Assembly (NCBI RefSeq): GCF_900176485.1
Contig: NZ_FWYD01000008.1
Location: forward strand, 1 to 64,000
Length of the DNA: 64,000 bases
Direction of reading: 5' to 3'
DNA from: Primorskyibacter flagellatus
GTDB lineage: Bacteria; Pseudomonadota; Alphaproteobacteria; Rhodobacterales; Rhodobacteraceae
Part shown: in pieces, positions 25,837-33,994 of the stretch
Layout: every line of letters starts with the position of its first letter
Numbering within the stretch: position 1 is the stretch's first letter
Translations under genes and position numbers: made by a program
Notes under the pieces: model-generated
Databases searched by the model: none
What the model was told of the DNA's origin: nothing
Seen by the model: only the letters and a program-made list of their open reading frames with translations

Positions 25837-27327
25837 CTACATCACGGCACCGATCTGCCACGGCACGAATTCATAATCGCCCAAGCCCTGTGCTTCGGAC
25901 TTTGTCTTCTCTCCGCTGGCCACACGCAAGAGCGTCTCGTAGATCTGTCGGCCGACCTGCTCAACACTGGCACCATCGCTCAGAATCGTGCCCGCGTTGA
26001 TATCCATATCCTCGGTCATGCGGTTGTACATCTCGGTATTTGTTGCGATCTTCAGAGACGGCGACGGCTTTGCCCCGAAGGCCGATCCGCGGCCGGTGGT
26101 AAAGGTCACAAGGTTGCACCCGGACGCGATCTGCCCTGTCACGCTGGCCGGATCGTAGCCGGGGCTGTCCATGAAGGCAAAACCGGGTTTTGTCACCGGC
26201 TCGGCGTATTTATAGACGCCGGTCAGGGGGGTGGTGCCGCCCTTGGCCGCGGCACCCAGCGACTTTTCAAGGATGGTGGTCAGGCCGCCCTTCTTGTTAC
26301 CGGGGCTTGGGTTGTTGTCCATGCTGCCCAGATTTCGGGTGGTGTAATCCTCCCACCAGCGGATCAGGCCAATCAGCTTGTCGCCGGTTTCGCGATCAGC
26401 GGCGCGGGCGGTCAGCAGGTGCTCGGCACCGTAGATCTCGGGCGTTTCGGCCAACACCCCGGTGCCGCCCTGCGCCACGAGCAGATCGCAGGCATAACCA
26501 AGCGCCGGATTGGCGGTGATGCCTGACCAGGCGTCGGACCCGCCGCATTGCAGCGCGACAATCAGCTCTGACGCCGGGCATTCCTCGCGCTGTACGTCAT
26601 TGACCAGCGGCAGCATCGTCTCGATCTTCTTGATGCCCAGTTCGACCGTTTTGCGCAGCCCGCCCACGTCCTGAATGTTCATCGACTGGAACAACGGCCC
26701 CGGCACCAGACCGTAAGCCTCGATCAACCAGTCGATCTGGTTCATCTCGCAGCCCAGCCCCGCCATCAGCACGGCGGCCACATTGGGGTTGCGGGCATAG
26801 CCCCACATGACGCGCTGCAATGCCTCGAACCCGTCGCCGGACCCGGCCATGCCGCAGCCGGTGCCATGTACGAAGGCCACCACGCCATCGACATTGGGAT
26901 ATTCCGCCAGACGCTCGTCGGTGAAATGCGCGGCGATCTTGCGCGCGGCGGTGGCCGAACAGTTCACCGATGTCAGCACGGCGATATAGTTGCGCGTGCC
27001 CACGCGTCCGCTGGCGCGGCGATAGCCCATGAAGGTATCACGCGTCTCGGCCGGTGCAACGGGGCGCAGGTTGGTCGAAAATTCGTATTCCGTATCCACA
27101 TTGCGAAATTCAAGGTTCTGGGTATGCACATGGGCACCCTGAGCAATATCCTCGGCAGCGTAGCCGATGACCTGAGCGTATTTGATCACCGGCGCGTCCT
27201 TGGGGATCGCCACAGCAGACATCTTGTGGCCACGCGGTATCAGCGCTGAGGCACCTTCGTCCCCGACAGCAAGCGGGGAAATGGCAGTGACGACATTGTC
27301 CTCGGCGGACAGTCGAACGGTTTTCAT
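25837..27327 (-). CDS. uxaA: UxaA family dehydratase (altronate/galactarate dehydratase type)
   Basis: A 496-residue hydrolyase. It has an N-terminal SAF-like domain (about 1-95) followed by the large domain with RVGTRNYIAVLTSVNCSAT, HGTGCGM, LQCGGSDAWSGITANPALG and the C-terminal GCNLVTFTTGRGSAFG block. Full-length altronate dehydratases have this two-part architecture. The usual reaction is D-altronate to 2-keto-3-deoxy-D-gluconate, which a KDG kinase such as that at 21295 would phosphorylate. Galactarate and other acids are alternatives. It is probably transcribed with the HIBADH and SDR downstream, and lies downstream of the TRAP genes. Confidence 0.87.
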   Translation of the reverse strand: MKTVRLSAEDNVVTAISPLAVGDEGASALIPRGHKMSAVAIPKDAPVIKYAQVIGYAAEDIAQGAHVHTQNLEFRNVDTEYEFSTNLRPVAPAETRDTFMGYRRASGRVGTRNYIAVLTSVNCSATAARKIAAHFTDERLAEYPNVDGVVAFVHGTGCGMAGSGDGFEALQRVMWGYARNPNVAAVLMAGLGCEMNQIDWLIEAYGLVPGPLFQSMNIQDVGGLRKTVELGIKKIETMLPLVNDVQREECPASELIVALQCGGSDAWSGITANPALGYACDLLVAQGGTGVLAETPEIYGAEHLLTARAADRETGDKLIGLIRWWEDYTTRNLGSMDNNPSPGNKKGGLTTILEKSLGAAAKGGTTPLTGVYKYAEPVTKPGFAFMDSPGYDPASVTGQIASGCNLVTFTTGRGSAFGAKPSPSLKIATNTEMYNRMTEDMDINAGTILSDGASVEQVGRQIYETLLRVASGEKTKSEAQGLGDYEFVPWQIGAVM

Positions 27328-27424
27328 GGTGAGTCCTCACACGGGAATCGGGCCTAGAGCAAGCCCGGTAGGTCTGTTGTACGGCCCGGCGACGCAATGG
27401 CCGCCGGGCCGGGTTATTCAAGCG

Positions 27425-29020
27425 CTACAAGAAGAGTGTGACGATCGGCGGCCAGATCAGCAAGATCGCCAATGCGATCAACTGAATGGCAATGAACGGC
27501 AGGAACCCTTTGAAGATGTCGGTCAGCGAAATCTCGGGCGGGGCCACTGATTTCAGATAGAAGGCCGCCGGACCAAAGGGTGGCGACAGAAAGCTGACCT
27601 GCATGTTCATGCAGAACACCACGCCGAACCAGATCGGGACGAAGCGCGCGTCGACATGACCGAGAAACCCGATCTCTTCCGCCGGCAGCCGGACCACGAT
27701 GGGCAGGAAAACCGGCATGATCAGCAGCACGATACCCACCCAATCCATGAACATCCCCATGATCAGGAAGATGAACATCATCACGAGGATGACCCCCATG
27801 GTCGGCATCTCGGCCCCGACGATCAGGTTGGCGACATAGGTCGGCCCGCCGGCCAGCGTATAGGCCGCCGCCAGCGCCGCCGCACCGATCGTCACCCAGA
27901 TGATGGTGCCGGTCGACTTCAGCGTCCGGATCAGGCTGTCCCAGACGATGTCAAAGCTCATCTCGCGGCGCAGCGCACCAATGACAAAGACCGCGACGAC
28001 CCCCATGCCGGCGGCCTCGGTAATGCCGGTGATGCCGCCATAGATCGACCCCAAGACAACGCCGATCACCACGGTGGGCGCGATCAGACCCTTGCCCATT
28101 TCCCAGCCGATGGCGGTGCGTTCTCTGCCGACGATGACAAAGACAACCACCGCGAACAGGACGAACGCCCCGATAAGCCAGGGCAGATCAGACACCATGC
28201 CAAGGAAGATCGGATCAACCCCTTCGGTGACGATATTCGCGCTGGTGACGGTGAAGAACAGTGCCCGCAGGATCAGAACAGCGGTGACCCACATGCCGAA
28301 ACGCGCCAGAAATCCAAGGAAGAGCAGCCCCTTTTCCTTGCCCTTCGGATCATCGGGATCGTCCGGCGGAAGCGGTGCCAGACTTGGGTTCAACTGGGTG
28401 CGGATGATGATGTAGATGATGAAGAATGACGCCAGCATGAACCCCGGCAGGAAAGACGCGGTGAACAGCGCCTTGATCGAGGTTTCCGTGACCAACCCGT
28501 AGAAGATCAGCACGATCGACGGCGGGATCATCGTCCCGAGTGACCCGCTCGCACAGATTGTGCCGATGGCGAGGTTCTGGTTATAGCCAAGACGCAGCAT
28601 CTGTGGCAGGGCGATCAGGCCCAGCAGAACGACTTCGCCGCCAATGATCCCCGACATCGCCGCCATGATGACCGCCATGATCGAGGTGACGAAGGCAATG
28701 CCGCCACGGGTGCGCGACAACCAAACGTTAAGCGATGAATACATGTCCCGCGCGATGCCCGATCTTTCCAGCAGCGCCGCCATGAAGATGAACAGCGGCA
28801 CCGAGATCAGGACGTAATTCGTCATCTGCCGGTAGACCGCCTGCCCCAGCACCGACAAAGGCCCCTGCCCGAATGTGCGGAACAGAATGTCGACGTCGAA
28901 CTTCAGCACAAGTGTGACCACAGCCAGAAACGCAGAGGCAAACCCAAGCGGCATACCAATGGCCAGCAGCGCGAACATACCCAGCAACAGGATCAGGGAC
29001 AGTGTTCCGATATCGACCAT
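27425..29020 (-). CDS. dctM: TRAP transporter large permease DctM
   Basis: A 531-residue membrane protein with the DctM pattern of about 12-14 helices, including GIIGGEVVLLGLIALPQML and a GTMIPPSIVLIFYGL re-entrant region. It is about 100 residues longer than the common DctM because of a central hydrophilic insertion around residues 215-235 and extra helices. TRAP large subunits use the Na+ gradient to import organic acids. The start at 29020 overlaps the DctQ stop as TAATG. With the acid-sugar genes and a nearby GntR regulator, an aldonate or uronate substrate is likely. Confidence 0.9.
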   Translation of the reverse strand: MVDIGTLSLILLLGMFALLAIGMPLGFASAFLAVVTLVLKFDVDILFRTFGQGPLSVLGQAVYRQMTNYVLISVPLFIFMAALLERSGIARDMYSSLNVWLSRTRGGIAFVTSIMAVIMAAMSGIIGGEVVLLGLIALPQMLRLGYNQNLAIGTICASGSLGTMIPPSIVLIFYGLVTETSIKALFTASFLPGFMLASFFIIYIIIRTQLNPSLAPLPPDDPDDPKGKEKGLLFLGFLARFGMWVTAVLILRALFFTVTSANIVTEGVDPIFLGMVSDLPWLIGAFVLFAVVVFVIVGRERTAIGWEMGKGLIAPTVVIGVVLGSIYGGITGITEAAGMGVVAVFVIGALRREMSFDIVWDSLIRTLKSTGTIIWVTIGAAALAAAYTLAGGPTYVANLIVGAEMPTMGVILVMMFIFLIMGMFMDWVGIVLLIMPVFLPIVVRLPAEEIGFLGHVDARFVPIWFGVVFCMNMQVSFLSPPFGPAAFYLKSVAPPEISLTDIFKGFLPFIAIQLIALAILLIWPPIVTLFL

Positions 29021-29832
29021 TACTTGTTCTCCTCAAGCGTGCGGCGGATATTCTCGATCTCCACCTCGTCGATATCGTCAGCGGCCGAATGATGTTCCGG
29101 CGACTTGTTCCAGTCGGCAATCAGATTGGATATGGCCTGAATGGTCACCAGCACGATGATGATCAGGATCGCAGGCTTCACCGTGCCCGGAATGGGCGGA
29201 TCCCAGGCGGTGCCAAATGTTTCCATCCGCAGAAGGCGCCGCATGGCGTCATTATAGCCCCCCCAGACCAGCGCGAAGGTGAAGGTGCAGATCAGCCCGA
29301 CAGAGATCACATCGGCGGTCTTCTGCATCCAGCGGGGCATGATGTCGTAGACAACATAGATCCGGATATGGCTGCGTTGCTGCATGGCGTATTGTCCGGC
29401 AAGCAGGAAGACCAAGGCGGCAATCCACAGTGACAATTCATTGGCCCAGAGTGTCGGCTTGCTGAAGACGTAACGCGACACCACCTCATAGAACATCACC
29501 AACACGATCAGCCCGATGGCAATCATCGACAGCCTTGCGCAAACCAGTGAGAAATAGTCGAAGAACCCCTCTGGCTTTGCTTCAATGGCTCCGACCGTGT
29601 CCGACAGAAACAGCGACGTGCTCAGCAACGTCCCCGCCACCAGAAACAACATGAGTACCACCATGGGTCGCCCGGCAGGCCGGATCATTTCCTGCATTCC
29701 GATGGCATTGTCGGAGATGAAGATCATCGCCACCATCCAGAGAAAAATCAGTCCCGTCGCCGCGGCAAATCCGATCATCGCGATGCGGATCGGCTCCTGC
29801 AATGGACCGAGCCAGACACTCTTGCGTTCCAT
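29020..29832 (-). CDS. dctQ: TRAP transporter small permease DctQ
   Basis: A 270-residue protein with an N-terminal extension of about 90 residues carrying two helices, then the four-helix DctQ core. The core shows MFYEVVSRYVFSKPTLWANEL, the typical FxRYxFxxPxxWxxEL pattern. The extension makes it about 90 residues longer than common DctQ proteins, matching the longer DctM partner. It is downstream of dctP and separated from it by a terminator-like hairpin, which would reduce permease expression relative to the binding protein. Confidence 0.88.
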   Translation of the reverse strand: MERKSVWLGPLQEPIRIAMIGFAAATGLIFLWMVAMIFISDNAIGMQEMIRPAGRPMVVLMLFLVAGTLLSTSLFLSDTVGAIEAKPEGFFDYFSLVCARLSMIAIGLIVLVMFYEVVSRYVFSKPTLWANELSLWIAALVFLLAGQYAMQQRSHIRIYVVYDIMPRWMQKTADVISVGLICTFTFALVWGGYNDAMRRLLRMETFGTAWDPPIPGTVKPAILIIIVLVTIQAISNLIADWNKSPEHHSAADDIDEVEIENIRRTLEENK

Positions 29833-29879
29833 TATTGCCTCCCAGTCTCACCCTGCATGCGTCTACGCAGGAGATTTAG

Positions 29880-29910
29880 ACAAAACGGGCGGGCTCGGAA
29901 GGAGCCCGCC
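29880..29910 (-). terminator. Attenuator-like hairpin between dctP and dctQ
   Basis: A perfect 9-bp stem GGCGGGCTC/GAGCCCGCC (29888-29910, 5-base loop), followed on the minus strand by CGTTTTGT. Its position between the binding protein and the permeases suits partial termination, giving more DctP than DctQM. Confidence 0.65.
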
Positions 29911-29944
29911 TCATAGTTTCAGGCATGCATCACACGCTGACGGA

Positions 29945-30961
29945 TCACTCGGCAATCAGACCAAGCTGCGTCAGGTACTCGCGGTGGCTTGCTACCAAAG
30001 CTGCGGCTTCCGGGGTCTTTTCCGCCCAGCCGTCCCACGCGGTTTGCGCAGCAGCACGGAACGCAGCCTTGTCCTCGTCGGACCAACTGTGAATCGTCAC
30101 GCCCTGCTCTTTCAGCATGGCCGCTGCTTCGGCATTGTTCTTCTCGTTCGAAATAGCAGTATGTAGCGCCAGCTTCTGCATCGAGGTGTCCATGATGCGC
30201 CGCTGTGCATCGGTCAGCCCGTCCCAAACGGCCTTGTTGCACGCAAGGTGGTCAGACGGCATCGAGTGGAAGCCGGGATAGTTGGCATGTTTGACGATAT
30301 CATAGAGCCCAAGGCCCACGTTGTTGGCCAGGCCCGAAGCATCCGCCCCGTCGATGATGCCGGTTTCCAGCGCGGTGAAGATCTCGGTGAAATCCATCAC
30401 GATCGGAGTGGCTCCGAGTTCTGTGAAAATCTCGGTTTCCAGACCCGGAGGCGAACGGAATTTCCAACCCTTCAAATCTTCTGGACCTGCAATCGGTTTG
30501 GACGAGGCCAAGGATTCTTGACCGTAGATCCACCAGCCCACCAACTGCATCTCATTGGCGTTATAGAGTTCCTGAGCCGCATCGTAGCCGCCACCATAAT
30601 ACAGCCACGACAGCTGCTGGTAAGGCGTGTCATAGCCGCCCATGATATCACCGACGAACTGAAATGCCGGATTCTTGCCGGTCTGATAAGCGCCGCCGGT
30701 CATATCACAATCGATAATGCCGTTGACGGCCGCGTCCCATGTCTCGGTCGTGGCGACGACGGAAGAAGAATAGAACATCTCGATATCAATGGAACCGCCG
30801 GACATGGTTTCGACGTCGTCGACGAACTGTGCCGCCAGTTTGCCCGAGGGGTGCTCGGTTGCATAGTGGGTCTGGATGCGCAGTGTCACGTCCTGCGCGT
30901 TCGCAGTGCCGGCAAGCAACGCTGCCGCTGCGGCCGTTTTCATCATCTGAGCAATATTCAT
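29945..30961 (-). CDS. dctP: TRAP transporter periplasmic substrate-binding protein DctP
   Basis: A 338-residue periplasmic binding protein. The N-terminus has a signal peptide with MMKTAAAAALLAGTANAQD, with cleavage likely after ANA. The mature part shows TRAP features such as LKGWKFRSPP with the Arg that contacts a carboxylate and ETGIIDGADASG. The start at 30961 has GGGAGGAAAA upstream. Two TGGTATACCA operators lie 63-132 bases upstream, in the interval shared with the divergent gntR gene. Import of a sugar acid is inferred from neighbours. Confidence 0.92.
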   Translation of the reverse strand: MNIAQMMKTAAAAALLAGTANAQDVTLRIQTHYATEHPSGKLAAQFVDDVETMSGGSIDIEMFYSSSVVATTETWDAAVNGIIDCDMTGGAYQTGKNPAFQFVGDIMGGYDTPYQQLSWLYYGGGYDAAQELYNANEMQLVGWWIYGQESLASSKPIAGPEDLKGWKFRSPPGLETEIFTELGATPIVMDFTEIFTALETGIIDGADASGLANNVGLGLYDIVKHANYPGFHSMPSDHLACNKAVWDGLTDAQRRIMDTSMQKLALHTAISNEKNNAEAAAMLKEQGVTIHSWSDEDKAAFRAAAQTAWDGWAEKTPEAAALVASHREYLTQLGLIAE

Positions 30962-31023
30962 GTTTTCCTCCCTAAAAGACATGTTCTGCTTCTGCATGCT
31001 GCGATCTTGGTTCGCGGCGCCAA

Positions 31024-31035
31024 GTGGTATACCAC
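31024..31035. promoter_or_regulatory. TGGTATACCA operator, copy 3
   Basis: GTGGTATACCAC, palindromic over 12 bases, lies between the divergent dctP and gntR genes, 63 bases upstream of the dctP start. It probably controls the TRAP operon. Confidence 0.75.
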
Positions 31036-31079
31036 CAGTAGTGGCACGCTAACGATGTCGTTATCGACAATCAATCTTT

Positions 31080-31093
31080 TTTGGTATACCAAA
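31080..31093. promoter_or_regulatory. TGGTATACCA operator, copy 4
   Basis: TTTGGTATACCAAA, palindromic over 14 bases, 45 bases from copy 3 (about four and a half helical turns between centres, about 57 bases) and 77 bases upstream of the gntR start. It is well placed for autoregulation of the GntR gene. Confidence 0.78.
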
Positions 31094-31169
31094 TAAAACA
31101 ATATCGACCAACAACAGCAGCGCGTTGAAAAATAAGACCTTTTCAAACGGTGGAGGTGAAGCGGAGACC

Positions 31170-31880
31170 ATGACGGACAACAGCCTGGCCGAAAAAATCG
31201 CCACTTCGCTGCGCCGAGACATTCTGCGCGGAGCCCTCGCACCCGGTGCCCAGATCAAGGAACGCGACAGCGCGCAGGAAATGGGCGTCAGCCGCACGCC
31301 CATGCGCGAAGCGATCCGCATTCTTGCCAAGGAAGGCCTGGTGATGTTGCGCGCGTCGCGTAGTCCTGTGGTTGCCGATCCGTCTTTGAAAGAGGTCACA
31401 GACGCAATCGTCGTCCTGTCGGCGCTGGAGACGTTGTCGGGCAAACTGGCCTGCCGCAACGCCACCGACCAAGACATCGCAAACATCCGCGGTATCCATG
31501 AGCATTTCGTCAAAGCTTACGATCATTCCGATACGCTTGATCTGTTCGAAATCGACATGTCGTTTCACCTTGCCATCGCCAGCGCCTCGCACAATACTTC
31601 GTTGGCCGACACCCACCGCAGCTATCTTGAACGCCTCTGGCGGGCACGATTTCTGTCAGCGCGCAGGCGCAGGGCGCGGGACCGCGTCCTGAAACAGCAT
31701 GGCGAAATCATCGCCGGACTGGAGGCGCGAGACGTGATCCGCGTCACTGGAGAAATCGAGCGACATCTGGAGCATCTTGTGTTGAATATCGAAACCTATT
31801 TCGAAGAACGCGCAGCGGAAGACGCATCTGAGGCCGCGCCAAAGGACAAACACGACCAACCCCGAAAGGAAGAAAAATGA
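31170..31880 (+). CDS. GntR family transcriptional regulator, FCD (FadR-like) type
   Basis: A 236-residue DNA-binding regulator. The N-terminal winged helix-turn-helix contains SRTPMREAIRILAKEGLV, typical of GntR. The C-terminal all-helical FCD domain has the expected acidic and His residues (EIDMSFHLAI, KQHGEIIAGL, EIERHLEHL) that usually bind a metal and a carboxylate effector. The ATG at 31170 is chosen for its GGAGGTGAAGCGGAG leader; a TTG at 31125 is unlikely. It is flanked by two of the five TGGTATACCA palindromes, so it is the likely repressor of the acid-sugar island, with a sugar acid or keto-deoxy acid as inducer. It overlaps the next gene by ATGA. Confidence 0.87.
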   Translation: MTDNSLAEKIATSLRRDILRGALAPGAQIKERDSAQEMGVSRTPMREAIRILAKEGLVMLRASRSPVVADPSLKEVTDAIVVLSALETLSGKLACRNATDQDIANIRGIHEHFVKAYDHSDTLDLFEIDMSFHLAIASASHNTSLADTHRSYLERLWRARFLSARRRRARDRVLKQHGEIIAGLEARDVIRVTGEIERHLEHLVLNIETYFEERAAEDASEAAPKDKHDQPRKEEK

Positions 31881-32722
31881 AACTACTTAGATTCGGCAAT
31901 GCTGGACAGGAAAAACCCGGCTTGCTGGATGGCGACGGGAACGTCCGCGATCTGTCCGCCCATGTTGATGATTTCGCCGGGCCGACCGTGGCGCTCGACG
32001 CGTTGGAGGCCTTGCGCGCCCTTGACCCCGCAGATCTGCCATTGGTCGCAGAGCCGGGTCGGATCGGCTCTTGCGTCGCCAGTGTACCGAACTTCTTCTG
32101 CATCGGGTTGAACTATACCAAACATGCCGAAGAAACCGGATCGAAGCCCCCCAAGGAACCGATCATCTTTTCCAAGGCCAGCTCTGCCTTGTCCGGGCCG
32201 TTTGATCCTGTGATCATTCCGCGTGGCTCTGAAAAGGGCGATTGGGAGGTCGAGTTGGGCGTCGTGATCGGGCGCGAGTGTCTGTACGTTTCCGAAGACG
32301 AGGCGCTGGACTATGTTGCGGGCTATTGCACCATCAACGACGTGTCGGAGCGATCGTTCCAGATCGAACGCGGCGGCCAGTGGATCAAGGGCAAATCGGC
32401 CCCCACCTTCGGCCCTGTCGGCCCCTGGCTGGTGACCGCTGACGAGGTCGGCGATCCGCAGAAGCTGGATGTGAAGCTGACCCTCAACGGCGAAGTCGTG
32501 CAGGATTCCAACACTTCCGACATGATCTTCACGGTCGCGCAGTGTATCTCGCATATGTCACAATTCATGAAACTGGTGCCAGGGGACATCATCGCCACCG
32601 GCACGCCGTCCGGTGTTGGCATGGGCATGAAGCCGCCGCGCTTCCTGCGCCCCGGCGATGTGATGGAGATCGAAGTGCAAGGGCTTGGCGCGCAGCGACA
32701 GGATACCGTCGCCGCAAAGTAA
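31877..32722 (+). CDS. FAH-fold hydrolase, 2,4-diketo-3-deoxy-L-fuconate/rhamnonate hydrolase-like
   Basis: A 281-residue protein of the fumarylacetoacetate hydrolase family. It has IGLNYTKHAEETG, the metal Glu pair in DWEVELGVVIG, NDVSERSFQ, GKSAPTFGPVGPWL and GTPSGVGMG. The short form with this N-terminus resembles the 2,4-diketo-3-deoxy-L-fuconate or rhamnonate hydrolases that give pyruvate and lactate, and also ureidoglycolate-lyase-type annotations. It is translationally coupled to gntR. A KDF-type SDR (24128) and an FAD lactate dehydrogenase (17925) supply the neighbouring steps, supporting the diketo-acid role. Confidence 0.82.
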   Translation: MKLLRFGNAGQEKPGLLDGDGNVRDLSAHVDDFAGPTVALDALEALRALDPADLPLVAEPGRIGSCVASVPNFFCIGLNYTKHAEETGSKPPKEPIIFSKASSALSGPFDPVIIPRGSEKGDWEVELGVVIGRECLYVSEDEALDYVAGYCTINDVSERSFQIERGGQWIKGKSAPTFGPVGPWLVTADEVGDPQKLDVKLTLNGEVVQDSNTSDMIFTVAQCISHMSQFMKLVPGDIIATGTPSGVGMGMKPPRFLRPGDVMEIEVQGLGAQRQDTVAAK

Positions 32723-32771
32723 ACAAAGATCTGTCCGACTATTTCGGATCAGGCTGACGCCCGATCCGAGC

Positions 32772-32800
32772 GGGGGCGCGGGGTTAAACCCCGCGCCCCC
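32772..32800. terminator. Strong GC hairpin after the gntR-hydrolase operon
   Basis: A perfect 12-bp GC stem, GGGGGCGCGGGG with its complement, and a TTAAA loop. There is no T-run, so it may stabilise the 3' end rather than act as a classic rho-independent terminator. Confidence 0.55.
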
Positions 32801-33030
32801 GAACGCAAGAAGGATATGAGATGCGCGTCTTTTCTGGCCCACGCAGTCTGAGAAGCTGCTATCGCTGATGTCCGGCCTGATCCTTACGACATGCGTTTGT
32901 ATCGGAACACTGTCAGGCTGACGAACCTGATTACCGCCGCAACGGTTAATCGTCTCAAGACGCATTTCGGAGGCGGCAAACCGATGCGCGGCCTACCGCC
33001 TCTTTAAGTGGCTTCCAGACCGGTCGCTGC
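32801..33030. other. Intergenic region, no gene seen
   Basis: About 230 bases between the hairpin and the 3' end of the D-2-hydroxyacid dehydrogenase gene. Short frames occur (for example 38 residues from the ATG at 32890) but lack a ribosome binding site and a recognisable product. Confidence 0.4.
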
Positions 33031-33978
33031 TTAATTCACCGGCGTTTTCAGGGGATCACCGGCAAGAAACGCCTCGATATTTGCGAGTTGCAGCTTTGCC
33101 ATACGGCCGCGCGTCTCGCTGCTGCCGGAGCCTTGATGCGGTTGCAGATGAACATTGTCGAGTTTCAGAAAGCGCGGATCGATCTTCGGTTCGTTCAGAA
33201 AGACATCAAGTCCCGCACCGGCGATCCGGCCTTCTTCCAACGCATCCAGCAATGCGGCCTCGTCGATCGTGCTCCCGCGCGAAATATTGATGACAATGCC
33301 GCGCGGCCCAAGCGCATCTATCACCTGCCGGGAAACGTGCTTTTCCGTCTCGACCCCGCCAACCAGCGCCACGACAAGGATGTCGACCGCTTCGGCCATT
33401 TCCTCGGGCGAGGCATGGAAGGTCCAGCCCGGCGTCTCTTTCCGGCTGCGCGATGTGTAATGGATGTCGCATTTGAAGGCTGCGAGCCGGTCGGCAATCT
33501 CGCGTCCGATGCGTCCCAGCCCGACGATGCCGACCGTGCTGCCGCTCATCTGTCGGTTCAGTGGCAGATTTTCACCGGCGGACCAACGACCCGACCGAAC
33601 CAGATCATCGCCTGCCACCATGTTACGGCATTGCGCGATTAACATCGCAACGGCCAGATCGGCCACATCGTCGTTCAGCACGTCAGGTGTGTTCGTCACG
33701 TTGATGCCGCGTTCGGTCGCGGCCGTGACGTCAATCGCGTCATACCCCACGCCGTAATTCGCAATCACGCCAAGGTTTGGAAACAGATCCATTTCCGCGC
33801 CGCCAAGCGGGTGGTGTCCTTTCACGGCTATGGCGCGGACCGAACTGCGCACAGCGTCCGGCAGGGCGGCCATGTCGGACGGCCCGGCGACGAAGGCGGA
33901 TGCCAGCGCAGTTTCAAGACGGGTGCGTTCTTGTTCGGAAAAGCTGTCACCAGAGATAAGAAGGATGGGGTCAGACAT
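33031..33978 (-). CDS. D-2-hydroxyacid dehydrogenase (glyoxylate/hydroxypyruvate reductase type)
   Basis: A 315-residue NAD(P)-dependent enzyme. It shows GVGYDAIDV, the nucleotide motif GIVGLGRIGREIA, NISRGSTIDE with the catalytic Arg, and the catalytic Glu/His region (NEPKIDP, LQPHQGSGS). The start at 33978 has AAGAGG upstream. It is transcribed just downstream of the aminotransferase, which lies behind a TGGTATACCA operator, so both are likely in the island regulon. Reduction of glyoxylate or hydroxypyruvate arising from acid-sugar breakdown is a fitting role. Confidence 0.87.
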   Translation of the reverse strand: MSDPILLISGDSFSEQERTRLETALASAFVAGPSDMAALPDAVRSSVRAIAVKGHHPLGGAEMDLFPNLGVIANYGVGYDAIDVTAATERGINVTNTPDVLNDDVADLAVAMLIAQCRNMVAGDDLVRSGRWSAGENLPLNRQMSGSTVGIVGLGRIGREIADRLAAFKCDIHYTSRSRKETPGWTFHASPEEMAEAVDILVVALVGGVETEKHVSRQVIDALGPRGIVINISRGSTIDEAALLDALEEGRIAGAGLDVFLNEPKIDPRFLKLDNVHLQPHQGSGSSETRGRMAKLQLANIEAFLAGDPLKTPVN

Positions 33979-33994
33979 GGATAACCTCTTATTG

